From positions 310,001 through 374,000 of the forward strand of contig NADL03000076.1 in NCBI GenBank assembly GCA_002205965.3: DNA of 64,000 nt, read 5' to 3'. The position numbers and the translations under genes are program-made. The notes under the pieces are model-generated. The model saw only the letters and a list, made by a program, of their open reading frames with translations, did not search any database and was not told where the DNA came from. Shown piece by piece: positions 21,320 through 34,441 of this stretch (position 1 is its first letter; each line of letters starts with the position of its first letter). This stretch comes from Kappaphycus alvarezii (Eukaryota > Rhodophyta > Florideophyceae > Gigartinales > Solieriaceae).

Positions 21320-22844
21320 TGTAATACAAAAAATGGTCCTCCCCTCATTTAATACAGGAAATGGTCCTCCTTCACGTAATACAGGAAATGGTCCTCCCCT
21401 CGTGTAATCCAGCAACCTACAACGATCCCGCCCCTAACTTCTCCAACCGTCATTTCCAAATTTACTTCCATTTTATCTAGATATTTTTATACTGTATTTA
21501 ACCCTCTGAATCGACCCCGAATCAAGTCCCTTTTCCCTTTTAGCTTACCTCCTCCTCCAAATTCGCCTTTTTTTGAGAAGAAGGGCGCAAATGCACTATT
21601 GCAAAATCCCTTGCAGATTTATTTTACCTATTCCTAATCTATAGAACCTGCCCCGGGAGCCTATTTAAACCCCTTTATTCTAAGTTCCAAATGCCCCCGA
21701 TCATTTTACTCATCACCCCTCTCCCCCCACACACCCAAAGCACCCCACATTGCCTCCTGTTCCCCAACTTCTATCACAATGAGCAACCTTCGCCCCTCTG
21801 TCCCTATTTCCAAAAACCGCCCTTCCCGTTCCATCAATGGCCTTCGTCTCGCCGCCTACGGGCCAACCGATGCCGACGACTACATCCGGCGGCAAACAAA
21901 GAAGCAAATCATCGAGTTCGTGCGCCGCCTCTTCATAGAAGAAGAAGCGAGGGAGGTAAGTCCGGGAGAGGCTGAGAAGGTCGAGGAGGAGAGCGGGGAG
22001 TCCTTCGAGGAATGGTTAGCCCCTGAGCTAGTGTACGAGGATCAGGAAGATGAGGATGAGGAGGATGAGGAGGATGAGGAGGATGAGGAGGATGAGGAGG
22101 ATGAGGAGATGAGGAGGAGAGGATGAGGAAGAAGAGGATGAGGAGGAGGAGGAGGAGGAGGAGGATGAGGAAGATGAGGCAACAGGGGGCATGGAAAGTG
22201 TTGGACCGGTGGGGCCTGGAATAGAGAGTATGGATCAAGTTGTGCCCACGATGGAACCGGATGGAGATATCTTTAGTAGTCTAGATATCTCCCAGGGGGA
22301 AATAGAGAGTTGTGAGCCATTCGCAGATATTTGTGGGGACTGCTTGGACAGCATGGATATTTTAGAGGAGTTGTTTGGATCTGATTTAGAGAATGGGAAA
22401 TAAGAGGACCAAATTAATTGTTAGTTTCTTAAGTATCTTTTGCTTAGAGTATATTGTCCACACAAAGTATTTTTATGCATTTCTTAGTATCTTCTGTAGT
22501 TTTGTTCGGACTTTAGGGGTAGCCAAAAGTCTATATAAGCTGAGTAAACTGCTTCCTCATGGAGAGGTCAAGCAAGTTGGCAGACAACTTCAAGCCAAGT
22601 CCCGAGTAGTAGGAAGTTGAGAGTCAACTTCAGACCCAAGAAAACTTTTTCTTACGCTAGTCGCAGAGCGTCGGTGGTAGACCCTGCCCCTTTTATACTT
22701 GCTTGTAGCTTCCTCAACTCTCTTCTATATACACTCCCTTTTGTTCGTTCAACAATACCACGGCAGCACTTTTGTCGCTCGCAACACCTCCTTCTCAGGG
22801 TAATTGGTTCTGAGGATCTCCTCCCCGCCGATTTACCCCTATCA
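21320..22844 (+). repeat. 3' LTR of the 9.1-kb gypsy element
   Basis: Nearly identical to 13707-15248, but with one fewer AGGAAATGGTCCTCC unit at the start and a different count of GAGGAT-type units inside the LTR ORF. A polypurine tract lies at 21309-21319. Confidence 0.94.
21779..22403 (+). CDS. LTR ORF, right-hand copy
   Basis: Second copy of the acidic LTR protein (see 14194-14807). Starts MSNLRPSVPIS and ends GSDLENGK; the conserved blocks match the left copy and only the acidic run varies in length. Confidence 0.65.
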
Positions 22845-23158
22845 CAAAGGCCAGGTTTCGGACAAGGAGCAGGACGAGGACGTCATACATAAGTATAAAA
22901 ATGTCCAGAGAGATTGTCAACCTCTTGATACAAAGTGAGCAGAGCTTCAGGGCGTGGGGAACGTCATGGGATTGAGCAGAGGCATAGAAGAAACTTTACT
23001 TCAATGAGTATCTATCGTGTGCACTGCAGGTCTGACTATACTGCTAAGAACTAACCGGAAGTTCCACGACAGTCACGTGCAGTGGGGCTCGCGATAGAAT
23101 ACCATTGCAATAGAAGACCGCAATGTGCAACTTATGCGCTGATAAAGACGCCTTCGTA

Positions 23159-23427
23159 TCACTCTTGTGGTTGTGTGAAACTTTTCTGCGATGGGCGGGA
23201 TGTAATCTTCGAAGAACGGAATAGAAGCGGGGATGGGGCACCAAAGGAATCGAAAGCTAAGGGCTCAAATTTGAAGTTTGGTTCCTGGAGGGTGTTGTGC
23301 GAAGGGGGCGGAATGTGGCGTACCAGTTTGCGCTCAAAGTGTTTGACTTTGTCTCGGTGGGCGATGTCGGCGGTGTCGATCCACTGAATACGTTTGGAGA
23401 AGTGCGATGTAGTTGAGGCGTTGTTCA
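23159..23427 (-). pseudogene. Coding-like fragment, possibly LINE pol C-terminus
   Basis: The minus strand is open for about 90 residues without an ATG start: FSKRIQWIDTADIAHRDKVK, then KLVRHIPPP and EPLAFDSFGAPSP. The composition is protein-like. The last block resembles a segment late in some non-LTR (LINE) pol proteins, where a phrase like P-F-A-F-D-T-x-G-A is common, but I hold this loosely. The flanks 22845-23158 and 23428-23640 show nothing I recognise. Confidence 0.35.
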
Positions 23428-23639
23428 GTACTGTAGATGCTTATGTACAGTCTGTCCAATACTCGGTAGACTGCGCCTTTTGTATGTAGTGCTAGAATAG
23501 GTCTAGACGATAGTTGCTGTATGGTAGATGCACTAACGGATAGACGAAAATATTACACTAGAGAGAGGTGCTGCACTAAACAGAGGAGCTAGCTAAATAA
23601 TTGCACTAACATTAAACTAATGGCCGGTTTATGAATCAT

Positions 23640-24375
23640 TGAAACGTGAAACATTTAAAAATGAAAAAGCAAGGAACCAATCCCCACAATCCACCTGACC
23701 ACGAGCGTTTCAGCCTTTCAACACTTGACCGGGAACTTCCGAATTTCCCGGTCACTTCTTGAAACGAGAAACGAGGCAAGTCGGCAAACATGAACACCTT
23801 TTCCACAAAGACATCTGTCGTTCCAACTCTCCACACAAATGTTCTGTCCGTCTCAAAGTTCTTTTCCGCGTCTTCACCCCATCACCACCAGTTATAGTTC
23901 CCATCTCCAACACATCGAACCACTCCACTCCCGTCCGATCCCATCTACAACATCCATTGCAACTCCTACCTGACTTCTGTCTCCAGCCCACCTCACCAAC
24001 ATATAACCTTTGAGACGAATCTCCAGCGACTCTTGTACAACAATCCCACACTTTGACCCCGTTCCAACAAATCGGCTCCAACGATCCCCGCCCATCGACT
24101 CCGTCACTGCCCACTCGTCCCAAAGTCCTCCCCACGGCTGACTCACGTCGCTACCAACTTGTCCTGAGCAACCCTCGCGAATCCCAATTTCGTCACTACC
24201 TACTCGTTTCCAACAATCGCTCTCACCCCCGACTCAAATTTCCGCCGAATTTTTTCCGAAAAAATCCCACTGCCAACTATTTTCACCCTCAAATCGGTTA
24301 TATCAACTGCTCTCACCTCCGACTCACATCACCGCCAACTCGATTCCAACAGGCATACCCTCACTCCGCCTACAT
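23640..24375. other. Pyrimidine-rich degenerate repeat region
   Basis: No convincing gene. The plus strand is strongly C/T/A-biased, with loosely repeated phrases such as GACTC, CGCCAACTCG and TTTCCAACAA every 40-60 bp between about 24000 and 24360. Overlapping frames here look like composition artefacts. It lies upstream of the ORF at 24376. Confidence 0.4.
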
Positions 24376-25769
24376 TTGTCGTTTATGGAAATCTCACAAA
24401 TGGACGATAATGGGGTCGATGATAGTGTGGAGACTAATAACAGTGACGCAAGAGTTGCTCATGTTTTCCCGTTTGGGGCCCACGGCTGCAAGGATAGAGC
24501 CGAGTGCAGGTGTGTACAATCTCAAGCACAAAGTGGTGCAGAGGTGCACATAATGATGGAGAGATAGACCCACGGAGGGTGGTCCCTGCGGACTTGGAAT
24601 CGGCTAAGTCAGTGATCAAGAAATCAACGCTGAGCAACACATTATGCAAAGAAATGCTGAATGCTCTGAAAATAGCCGGGGCGAGAGACGAAAAGCTTCC
24701 AACAAAAGTGACTATAATTTCTGCTAAACTCAGGCAAAGACGGTTTGTCTAAACGAAGCTCTATCACTCGTGGACTATAAGAGGTGTGGTAGGAGCGGGA
24801 AGCTTCACCAATTATGGAGTGCATAAATCCTACTACTGTGAGGGTGATTTGACTGACGAATGGAGATGAGACTATACAGTGGCTAAAGGGAGATTGTCCC
24901 ATTTTTGATAATGGAATGTCAAAATAGGGCAGCCGGCTTTTGTCATTCGAGATGACTCAGTTTGCGTTCGAGAACCGGAATTTGAAGCTTCTGAGTACAG
25001 TAGATTGCTACACGTCCTTGCAGATGCTCGCATGACAGTAGCCAGATCGCAACTAATGGAGCCATTGTCAAGGGAAGAGATAGACACAGCAATTATTGAT
25101 CCTTGGACAGGAAACATCGTTACTCTCTACAACGACAATTCATTTAATCCGGAACGAATAGATGCAGTAAGCGGTGGTATTGCAGAGAGTGATTTGGAGG
25201 GTCTTGACCCTACTCGCTGTCTGCACCAAGGAGAGGCAGGGCTTCCAAAGAGGAAGTTACAGGAATTTAAGAGCCTGTATGGAACATGCCTGCGCAAATT
25301 CGAGGCGAATGGGAACGGAGAAAGCGAGTCTTTTGTGCACTTTGTGGGGGCAAATCTTACATTTTATACGCGCTTGCTTTTTGAAGCGCTTTCCAGTACT
25401 AACTCCACTAGCAACAAGGCTATGCAAAGAGATGCACAGAGGCAGGAGCGAGTAGGGCTCTGGGTACGCCAATCTCAGGAAGCAGCCAGTCCAATAAGAG
25501 ACACAAACGCGTCGTCAAGAATCAGTATAGTGGGATGGATGCTTTGTCATCGTTTCTTAAACCGATTAACCGGGAAACAGGCTAAACAAACGGAGGAAGC
25601 AGAAAGAGAAAGGGCGAGGGTTGAGGCGGCAGACGCCAGGGGTAAATCGTTGCAGTCTTTATTATTTGCAGTGAAGCCGACAAAAAATGCTTATCCTAGC
25701 CGAAAACGACGAAAAAACGAAGACGTATACAGATATTCTAGCCAGTTTGTATGGAAACATCAGAAATAA
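24376..25769 (+). CDS. Unknown protein, convergent with PIF/Harbinger-like transposase
   Basis: 24376-24752 and 24934-25769 have steady protein-like composition. The first part starts MSFMEISQMDDNGVDDSV and includes KSVIKKSTLSNTLCKEML. The second, open for about 278 residues and ending at 25769, has VIRDDSVCVREPEFEASEYS, EEIDTAIIDPWTGNI and LQEFKSLYGTCLRKFE, and a basic tail (AYPSRKRRKNEDVYRYS) that looks like a nuclear localisation signal. An internal Met at 25005 is unlikely to be the start because the frame is already open upstream. No family recognised. PIF/Harbinger elements carry a second ORF for a DNA-binding partner, and this convergent position fits, but no Myb/SANT block is visible. 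The two parts are not in one frame. Confidence 0.5.
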
Positions 25770-25922
25770 AGCTTTATGGCGTTTTTTCTAGGATTCTGTA
25801 ACAAGGTAATGTCTCGGACGAATAAAAACATTTTGCTGAAGTCGGAGTGCAGCTCTGTCACGCGAAGAGGACTGTTCTCTGGAACGGTTTCTGTTCCTTT
25901 CAAAATATCGCTTTGTGTAAAT

Positions 25923-26975
25923 TTAAAACAGGATTACCCTCGATCGCTTCTCTTCGGCCAGTACCGACACACAAAAATCTTCATTAGCAGAGTAATCGAT
26001 GATAAAGTTATGTACTTCGCATGCAACTAAAATGATCAGAGTATCTTTGGCTAAACTGACGCGTAGTCGAGACCAGAATATACCAAACGGCATCACTTGA
26101 TTCCCAAACGCTTGTTCTACAGCATTAAACATGAGGACAAGTAATAGTTGAGACTAATCTTGCTTTTGTGTGAGATTACGTCCACTGAATGGTTCATAAT
26201 ATGCCTTCGATTCCTGTAAGCGTCACCAGGTGCAATTTTAGCCCAATCAGGTAATGAGTTCGACATTAAAAGCTCATGTAGTTTAGTAGACTGAAAGTCC
26301 GTCGAGTCATGAGTAGATTCAGCGTGTTTTGCAGAACAAAAAGAAATTTGTAGTTTGCAGCAACAGCAGCCTGAACGCACACAGCAAAAATCCTTTTCGG
26401 TTGTAGTATTCTTTGGGTCTGGAGTATCTGAAAGTTTCGGCTGTCGGATTGCAATAGCTATACCATCTAATGATGCTATAATGCGGTACAATGGGTTCTT
26501 CCTGTCTCGAAAAAACTTGTTTGCCTCTAGTTTGCAGGACTCTTCAGTTTGAGGAAACACAATGGGGTCCAGTTTAGTGTTCAGAGCATGAAGCGTTTGA
26601 TTGAAAATATGGTATTTTGTCATTTTTCCGATGCATTAGGGCCAACCAACATCCAAATAACTTGCTCCTACAAGTATTCGGAGTGTGACACACATCATTA
26701 CTTCAACTGTAACCGTTGATGGTTTGTCCGAAGTTCGAATTTTTTTGGCGTAATAGGAGCGGCGAAACTAAACAAAAACGTTTTCTCAAGTCTTGCGTTG
26801 ATACTCGGTACATTCGCTCGAAGTGAATCTCTCCGACAGAATTGATGTGTGTCTCAAAGTCGAATTTCTCGCGGTTTCGTACTTTCTTGTTCTTTCGACC
26901 ATCTTGTACGTTAATTGCTGCATGTGGGAGTGTTGATACCACTGTTGCCGCCGTCAGTGCTAAAACGAGTTTCAC
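25923..26975 (-). pseudogene. PIF/Harbinger-like DDE transposase
   Basis: Reading leftwards: FERMYRVSTQDLRKRFCLVS and MMCVTLRILVGASYLDV (N-terminal helical part), FFRDRKNPLYRIIASLDGIAIAI with the first catalytic Asp (codon near 26467), then STHDSTDF, SLPDWAKIAPGDAYRNRRHI with the second Asp (near 26224; the family has GDDAY), and AVEQAFG with the Glu (near 26117), then FGIFWSRLRVS and CEVHNFIID. This is the DDE_Tnp_4/HARBI1-like order. At least three frame changes separate the blocks and an in-frame stop lies near 26650, so as read it is not functional. Ends of the element (terminal inverted repeats) were not found. Confidence 0.85.
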
Positions 26976-27097
26976 TTATGTGGCTTTTCTGCTTTTATTG
27001 AGGCTTCTACTCAAAAGCCGCAGTCTGTGTTTGGCAGCGGGGAGGGTGAATATTGAGGAGGAGATTTGTTGATCTTAATGTCATCGTACGGCTGATT

Positions 27098-27163
27098 ATG
27101 TTCAGATGGAGAGTCTCGCGATGTTCATTGATGTTCAGATGGGAAGTCTCGCGATGCTCATTG
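27098..27163. repeat. Two-copy 33-bp tandem repeat
   Basis: Unit 27098-27130 and unit 27131-27163, both starting ATGTTCAGATGG and containing AGTCTCGCGATG; three mismatches by eye. Confidence 0.85.
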
Positions 27164-27625
27164 CACTCACGACTCGTGTTTCGTCCCACAAGCGGTGAGG
27201 TAAGGAACACTGGTGTGGTGAACATTTATTTAAAACTCCTGACTAATAAAAGCCGACTAGTGGGCTATGTTGTCAGGGTAATCTTGCAAGAGAAATTACT
27301 GTAATGCATGCGGAGAATCTTGTTCGGTTGGACTTTGGTGTGTATCTTAGCCGCCGTTTGGGGCCAGCGACAGGAGAGAGATAAAATGAAATGGCCGCTA
27401 GCGCTGAGTGCATAGTACATTGATGGCGTGTCGTAATCGTTTAAGTTGGTTGTCGGTGATGGCGTTGTTCCGGAGGAGTTCCATGGTCCTGGTAGCAGTT
27501 CTGTGGGGCGTTGTCGTAGGTACTGGGTGATGTGGAACCAGTGTAGGAACCATCGTAAGGCGAGGCGACGTGGTGCCCCTTGAGGATGGGGGAGGTGAGG
27601 AAGGATGGGTATGTTCCTATTTGTG
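27164..27625. other. No gene seen
   Basis: Short frames only. It lies between the transposase region and the LINE-like fragment; the right part may be the 3' end of that fragment. Confidence 0.4.
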
Positions 27626-28801
27626 TTACGGCGGGTGCGTGGCAGGGTGAGAAGCGACGTTGACGGCGGGATGGGGGTTGTTACGGGTATTCCAAACGGT
27701 GGTGTAGAGGTGGGATGGGTGCGTCTGGGATGCAGAGGTGAGGGTTATGTGAAACCGAGTTGGTACCAGAGGTGCTGATATTTTGTAAGGTGCGGGCCGC
27801 CGTTGACTTGTGGTTGCCTGTGCCCGTTTTGGTGTGGCTTGGAGAGTGGCGAGGAAGTTAGAGGCTTGTGTTTGAAGAAGGCTAGTGAGGTCCGGGATTT
27901 GGAGGATGGCTCGTAACCGGGACAGGTGGGCCACGAATCTGTGCCGAACATCGTTGGTGCTGCGGTCAGAGGGTTGGGACGTGTCGCCCACGAGTCGTCG
28001 CGCCAGTGGACCGTTTCCTGTGCCCCTGTTGCACACCATATAGGTAGGTTTGGGGTTGGATGGTTTGGCAGCAAGCAGGCATGGGTCCAAGGGGCCAAGG
28101 TCGACCGAGTACGGACGCCCGGGGATACATAGCATGAAGTGTCGGAGTCGGGCAAGGCTTGTCGGACAGGAACGCCCTGTCGCCCCGGTATCGGTGACCG
28201 AAGAGGGCGGCGGAACGTTGCTGGTGTACAATGCGATCTCTCGCGAGCCGGAGCCGCGTCGATGATGCTAGCGGCAACCGCGCCGTGTAGGAACGGGGAG
28301 AGGAGGGTAAATCCCTGAGCTCCCAGCGGATGGTTAGCGTGGCTTGGTCCCATGCAGTATCACGACAGGGCGATCCCGTGGAGCTCCGTGTAACACGACG
28401 TCTGCAGTGCGTCGAAGGCCTGTGCAGCGGGGGCCGCGTGCTGAGGATCGGCGAGCCGAACGCGTGTGGTGAGAGGCATGCCGACGCGCAGAGCCGGTGC
28501 ATGTGAAACGGCCACGGGAGACACGGACATGGGTCAGCAGTCTGAGGCTGCAGCGGCACCCATCGACCTTGCCCCGGAGGTATGAGTGGGTGAAGGCCCG
28601 GTTGCCGATCGGTACTCCCAGGAGCTCGAAGCCGTCGCGCGAGCACTCAGACAGAGGAAATTCGCAGAGAAAGTCTGTGGATGACTGTTTGGCGTGCCAG
28701 TCAAGTTTATTACCAGCTTGCGGGGATGACGCCAGCAGGGGCTGTTGAGGTGGCATCACCAGCCTGAGCGCAAGCGGAAATGGGGTGGGAGGGTATGGCA
28801 A
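27626..28801 (-). pseudogene. LINE-like (non-LTR) pol C-terminal fragment
   Basis: GC-rich minus-strand frames. The upstream part reads FELLGVPIGNRAFTHSYLRG, a form of the post-RT thumb block common to LINE pols (LG.P.G...F...Y...K). It is followed by frames carrying HALALRVG-type and WDQATLTIRW-type segments and GAVAASIIDAAPARER, in the order seen in LINE C-terminal regions. No catalytic YxDD or endonuclease domain is inside it. It is spread over three frames and therefore dead as read. It ends just before a TACTG run at 28803-28822 and the host gene island. Confidence 0.6.
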
Positions 28802-28802
28802 T

Positions 28803-28822
28803 GTACTGTACTGTACTGTACT
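28803..28822. repeat. Short TACTG tandem run
   Basis: Four consecutive TACTG units form a tiny 5-bp microsatellite at the edge of the gene island. It overlaps the genome-wide-looking TACTGTACAGTA word theme described at 40.7-42.0 kb. Confidence 0.8.
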
Positions 28823-28871
28823 TTACAATTTATTTACAGTTGTTAGCCGAACGAACAGACTGAACCCAAAT

Positions 28872-30008
28872 GCCCCCGACGGCACACGGATCAAGCTTGA
28901 TCCCGCAACTCTTGCGGCACCCATCCACGCAACCACCCAACCCAACCTCCTCTTCCTAAGCCCCCCCAACCGCAGCCAGCCTCTCCACCTCAAAAAAACC
29001 ACGCCCCCTCGCTTCCCTGGCTCCCAACATCCTCTCCATGTCTCGCGCCCTACGTCCTTCCTTTGCGCTCCCCCCCCCCCGCTCCCTCACCCCAACCCGT
29101 TTTTTCTGCACGGCGGCAACCCCCACCCCCACCCCAACGCCACCGCCACCTTCCGTCTCGCGCCATCCGACTTTGCCTTTCTCTGGGATGAATGCAAGCG
29201 GTGCTTCTACCACAAAGTGCACAAGCAGTTGGCGCGTCCACGCGCGCCCTTCCCCAGCGTATTTGGCACCATCGACACGGCAATGAAGCGGCATTTCCGC
29301 GGCCTCCGTACCACGGATCTGCTACCGCACATGCGTGCCGGGACGTTTCTATGCGAGGAGACGGACGCGTGGGTGGAGAGTGCGTCAATTACCCCGCCCG
29401 GATGTGAGGCTAGCGTGTATATTCGCGGGATGGTACGTTTTGGGTGACGGTTGTGCGCGTTGCTTTTGTTGTTTTGAGGTGTACTGACTGATGCGTTTTT
29501 CAATGGTGTGTGGGCTGGTTATGATGGTGGTGGGTTAGGTTGATTGTCTGGTGCGGTTTGATGACGATACATATGGCATCATTGACTTTAAGACGTCGCA
29601 GTCTGCAAAGGCGTCGCTCTACGCGCGTCAGCTGCATGCGTATGCTCTAGCGCTTGAGTCGCCCTCCCCCAAATCACAGCTGATGCAAGGCGTGGTATCG
29701 GATATGGGTCTCGTGGTGTACGCGCCGCAGGATTTTCATACGCCGTTTGATGAGCGCGGATGTGTGTCTGCGGCGTGACGGGGAAATTGGAGTATGTTCA
29801 TGTAGAGCGGGACGATGACGAGTTTCTCAAGTCGTTGAAAGAAATGGTGCGTGTGTTGATGCTGCCGGAAGCGCCACTGCCGCCACCGCCGAAACGGTAT
29901 GGAGGAGATTTTTCGTCGTGCCCCTGTTGCCAGTTTTTGCATGACGCGGAGAAGGGCGGATTTCTGCTGGGGGAGGATAAAAAATACTGTACAGTAGCCT
30001 GCTTTTGA
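28872..30008 (+). CDS. RecB-family PD-(D/E)XK nuclease
   Basis: Exon 1 carries FRLAPSDFAFLWDECKRCFY, a cysteine-containing entry helix, then FPSVFGTIDTAMKRHFRG and AGTFLCEETDAW. A spliceosomal intron (29433 GTACGT to 29538 TTAG) joins it to VDCLVRFDDDTYGIIDFKTS, giving the PD-(D/E)XK core (VD, then IIDFKT) and the RecB-family motif ARQLHAYALAL (QxxxY). The C-terminal part (29760-30008) has LEYVHVERDDDEF and CPCCQFLHDAEKG, probably metal-binding. One base is missing or extra near 29765, and the N-terminus is uncertain because of a C-homopolymer at 29070: a transit-peptide-like frame from 29038 (MSRALRPSFALPPPRSLTPT) may be the real start. Known relatives are single-domain Cas4/AddB-like nucleases of cyanobacteria and plastid-bearing eukaryotes; plastid targeting is inferred. 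It is 145 bp upstream of phytoene desaturase. Confidence 0.75.
29433..29538 (+). other. Spliceosomal intron in the nuclease gene
   Basis: Donor GTACGT after the Met codon of YIRGM, acceptor GGGTTAG before GTTGATTGT. Removal of these 106 bp restores RGMVDCLVRFDDD across a frame that otherwise stops. It is the only convincing intron in the window. Confidence 0.8.
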
Positions 30009-30119
30009 TAAGAATGGAGCGATTCTGTGCCACAGGAATTAATCTGCGCACTTTCTGCAGTCTCTGCACATTGAGAGTGGTCCATTCTTAAAATTGCGGC
30101 CATCAATGCCCCATTTTGA

Positions 30120-31884
<1,765 letters not shown>

Positions 31885-32587
31885 ATAAAAGGCGAGTGAC
31901 TGGGGTGAGTTGTGTTGGATATTGCATGCGGGGCAAGGAGGTACCGAGGGCAGGGTTGTCGGAATGATGAGACGAGAGGTGAATTGGGCGGCGGGACAGC
32001 CATGGATGCGCCTGTTACAACCCCATCGTAACTGTCCCTCTCCGGGCCGCGATGCCGATGAAGTCATAGGGTGGAAATGTCCACATCCAACACGCAGACG
32101 GTGGGCCAGGACGGTTTCATCCGTGCAGAGGGCTTTGGTTGATTGAAATGTAAGCAACGCATTTGCCAAGCAACACGTGTACAGCTGTGGCTGCAGAATT
32201 TTTTTGCAGAGATTGCCGAAATCCACAAGCTATGATGATTGGACACCTGTCCAAAATTGTCCATTGCGGCGAATGAATAAGCGCCGAGTGTCCATTCTGG
32301 ACCAAAAGGAAATCAAATCCCGACGCTCTATTCCAAAACAAATGAATTCTTGACATCCCGCCCTCACAAGCCGCATCAAATGTGTCAATTTCCCAAATTC
32401 ACACCACTTTCAATATATTAAAAAGGCGGCGGACGGACCCGATGCTTTTAACTAGTCTGTCGTCGAAGAAAGGACAGACAACTTCTTTCTCCACCTCTCC
32501 ACCACCAACTTCACCGAACCCTTCCACGCGTCCACCGCCAGCTCCCCGAAACCTCCAACACTCGTACCTCCATCACCCCCTCCGATC
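31885..32587. other. Intergenic, PDS to CDP-DAG synthase
   Basis: No gene seen. A TATATTAAAAAG motif at 32414-32425 could be a TATA-like element about 170 bp before the next start codon. Confidence 0.4.
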
Positions 32588-33930
32588 ATGGTGCTAACCC
32601 GCCGCCAGTCGTCCGCCGCGGCAGGACAGTCACCAACTGTCGACCCCACCATTACCGCCCAACCAAAGTCCGCCCCCACCCCCACCCCTTCCTCTGAGAC
32701 CCCATCTAGACCGCCCGATGCCCCCCACCCCCAAACCAGCAAAGAAGAGCGACTTTTTCGCCCGCCTCTTCTCCGGTCTCATACTCACCTTTGCCTTTAT
32801 CGGCATCGTCCGTGCCGGCCACGTCCTTATCTTCCTCTCCATTATCCTCATGGAGATTGGCATGTTTCATGAGATTCTTCGTCTCGGCTTTGCTGTCGCC
32901 CGTGATTATCGCATCCCGTGGTGGCGCACCACCGGCTGGTACTTTTTCCTCGCCGTCTTGTTCTTGTTTTATGGAAAGCCGGTCCTTAGCCATTTCGAGG
33001 ATCAGGGTCATTCGTTTATGCGCCTCCCGCAGTTTGCATATCTGCTTAAACATCACAGCTTTGTCGCCTTTTGCGCATACTGCGCTGGCTTTGTCGGATT
33101 TGTCCTGTCCTTAAGCAGGACCATTACCACTTCCAGTTTACCTACTTTGGGCGTGCTCTGGTTGGCCTCCTTTTGGTCGTAGTCCAGTCCCACTTTATGA
33201 TTCTCAATGCCACCCAGGGCCTCATTTGGTTTGTTCTCCCTTGTTGGCTTATCATATGCAATGATTCCTTTGGCTATTTTTGCGGCCGCCTCTTTGGTCG
33301 CACCGCCCTCACCGCACTCTCGCCCAAAAAGACATGGGAGGGCTACATTGGCGCCGGTATCTTCACTATGATTGCAGCCTTCTTTCTCTCAGGTGAACTT
33401 TCAAGTTTCCCTCTCTCGTCTGCCCCAAGTATGATTTCGATGATTGCTTCCTCCTGTGCCCGCCGGTCCAATGTGATCCAATCCCCGCGTGTTCCTCCCG
33501 GTACAGACTACTCTGACTTTGATCCCAGGTGTGACAGGTTCTTTTTCCGTGACCTATCGCCCTGCCCAGGTCCACGCAACTGCGTTGGGGCTATTCGCCG
33601 CCTCGATTGCGCCATTTGGCGGCTTCTTTGCATCTGGTGCGAAAAGGGCATTCGGCATAAAGGACTTCGGCCAAATCCTACCCGGTCACGGTGGAGTCAC
33701 CGATCGAGTCGACTGCCAACTCATGATGGCTGTATTTACCTATGTCTACTTGATTAACTTTGTCAAGGTAAGCTTTGTTGGCTCTCCGGATGTAGGCAGA
33801 CTTATGAGCTTTGTGGCCGAGCTCAGTACGTCAGAGCAAATCGAGCTGCTAGCGAGATCTACACTCGCCTTAAACGCAAAGGAGTGGAGAACCTAGCCCT
33901 TTCTGTCGCCAACGCTACCATAGTGCGCTG
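32588..33930 (+). CDS. Phosphatidate cytidylyltransferase (CDP-diacylglycerol synthase)
   Basis: Makes CDP-diacylglycerol from phosphatidate and CTP, the precursor of phosphatidylinositol, phosphatidylglycerol and cardiolipin. The start [15 protein letters not shown] opens a disordered Pro/Thr-rich N-terminus, as in ER-type enzymes. There follow several membrane helices ([32 protein letters not shown]), the eukaryotic block [20 protein letters not shown] with [12 protein letters not shown], and the family signature [20 protein letters not shown] with GGVTDRVDC. Length, about 447 residues, fits. Single-base frame changes occur near 32730 (in a C run), 33113 (in AA), 33410, 33490 and 33850; family motifs are intact on both sides, so errors in the sequence are more likely than loss. 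The true C-terminus is in the frame ending at 33930 ([20 protein letters not shown]). Confidence 0.92.
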
Positions 33931-34441
33931 AAGTCGAAAGAGGGATATCGCCCTCGATGTTTATAGTCAAAAGACGTTATTTTGGTGCGTTTAATTGTTA
34001 CTCTTAAAGCTCAAACTCTGGATGACGCAAATGCAACTCGTTAGTCTCCGGGCCTACAACGATGAACAACTTTTCCACAAAACGCCTATCGGAATTCCTC
34101 TGGGAGAGGAAGTTAATTAGATTAGCTCTAACGTTGATCCTAGCATATCTTTCGGTCCCACGAGGAATGATTGCAATGCAACCGGTAGGTAGAAATAACT
34201 CGTAGCGACTGCGAAATCTTCAGTGAAAAGTAAACTTGCAAGCTCCGCGGATACAATTCATCAGCACGCAAAATGCCTTACAGTCTCACAGCAGTCCTTG
34301 CTCCAATACGAATTCGTTTTCATCCTCCATTTTGCATGCTTCGTTCATCGAAAAAAATGAATGGGCAGCAGGTCTTAACAAACACACCTTCAGTATTTGA
34401 CCTTTCACCTCTTGGTTGCACCTAATCAGGAGCCCCTTATG
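33931..34441. other. Intergenic between convergent genes
   Basis: About 510 bp between the CDP-DAG synthase stop and the minus-strand nucleoporin stop. No ORF, repeat or RNA gene recognised. Confidence 0.5.

Larger units (their letters stand above)
13707..22844 (+). mobile_element. Ty3/gypsy LTR retrotransposon, 9.1 kb, with LTR ORF and post-integrase domain
   Basis: Two near-identical LTRs (13707-15248, 21320-22844; TGTAATAC...CCCCTATCA) enclose gag, two CCHC knuckles, protease, RT, RNase H, integrase and a long extra tail in the order of Ty3/gypsy. A polypurine tract AGAAAGGGGGCG ends just before the right LTR, and TTTGGTACTCTTGTGG after the left LTR is the likely primer-binding site. The LTRs differ mainly in simple-repeat copy number, so insertion looks recent. 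Structurally whole, but with several reading-frame breaks, some of which may be sequencing errors. I see no clean target duplication; AAGGCC occurs near both outer edges. Confidence 0.93.

Noticed and set aside
24053-24553. A 166-residue plus-strand ORF in the pyrimidine-rich region
   Set aside because: Composition follows the degenerate C/T repeat; no conserved block, unlike the frames after 24376.
28956-29388. Gly/Arg-rich minus-strand ORFs over the nuclease N-terminus
   Set aside because: Antisense shadows of the proline-coding C-rich region; the plus strand carries the family motifs.
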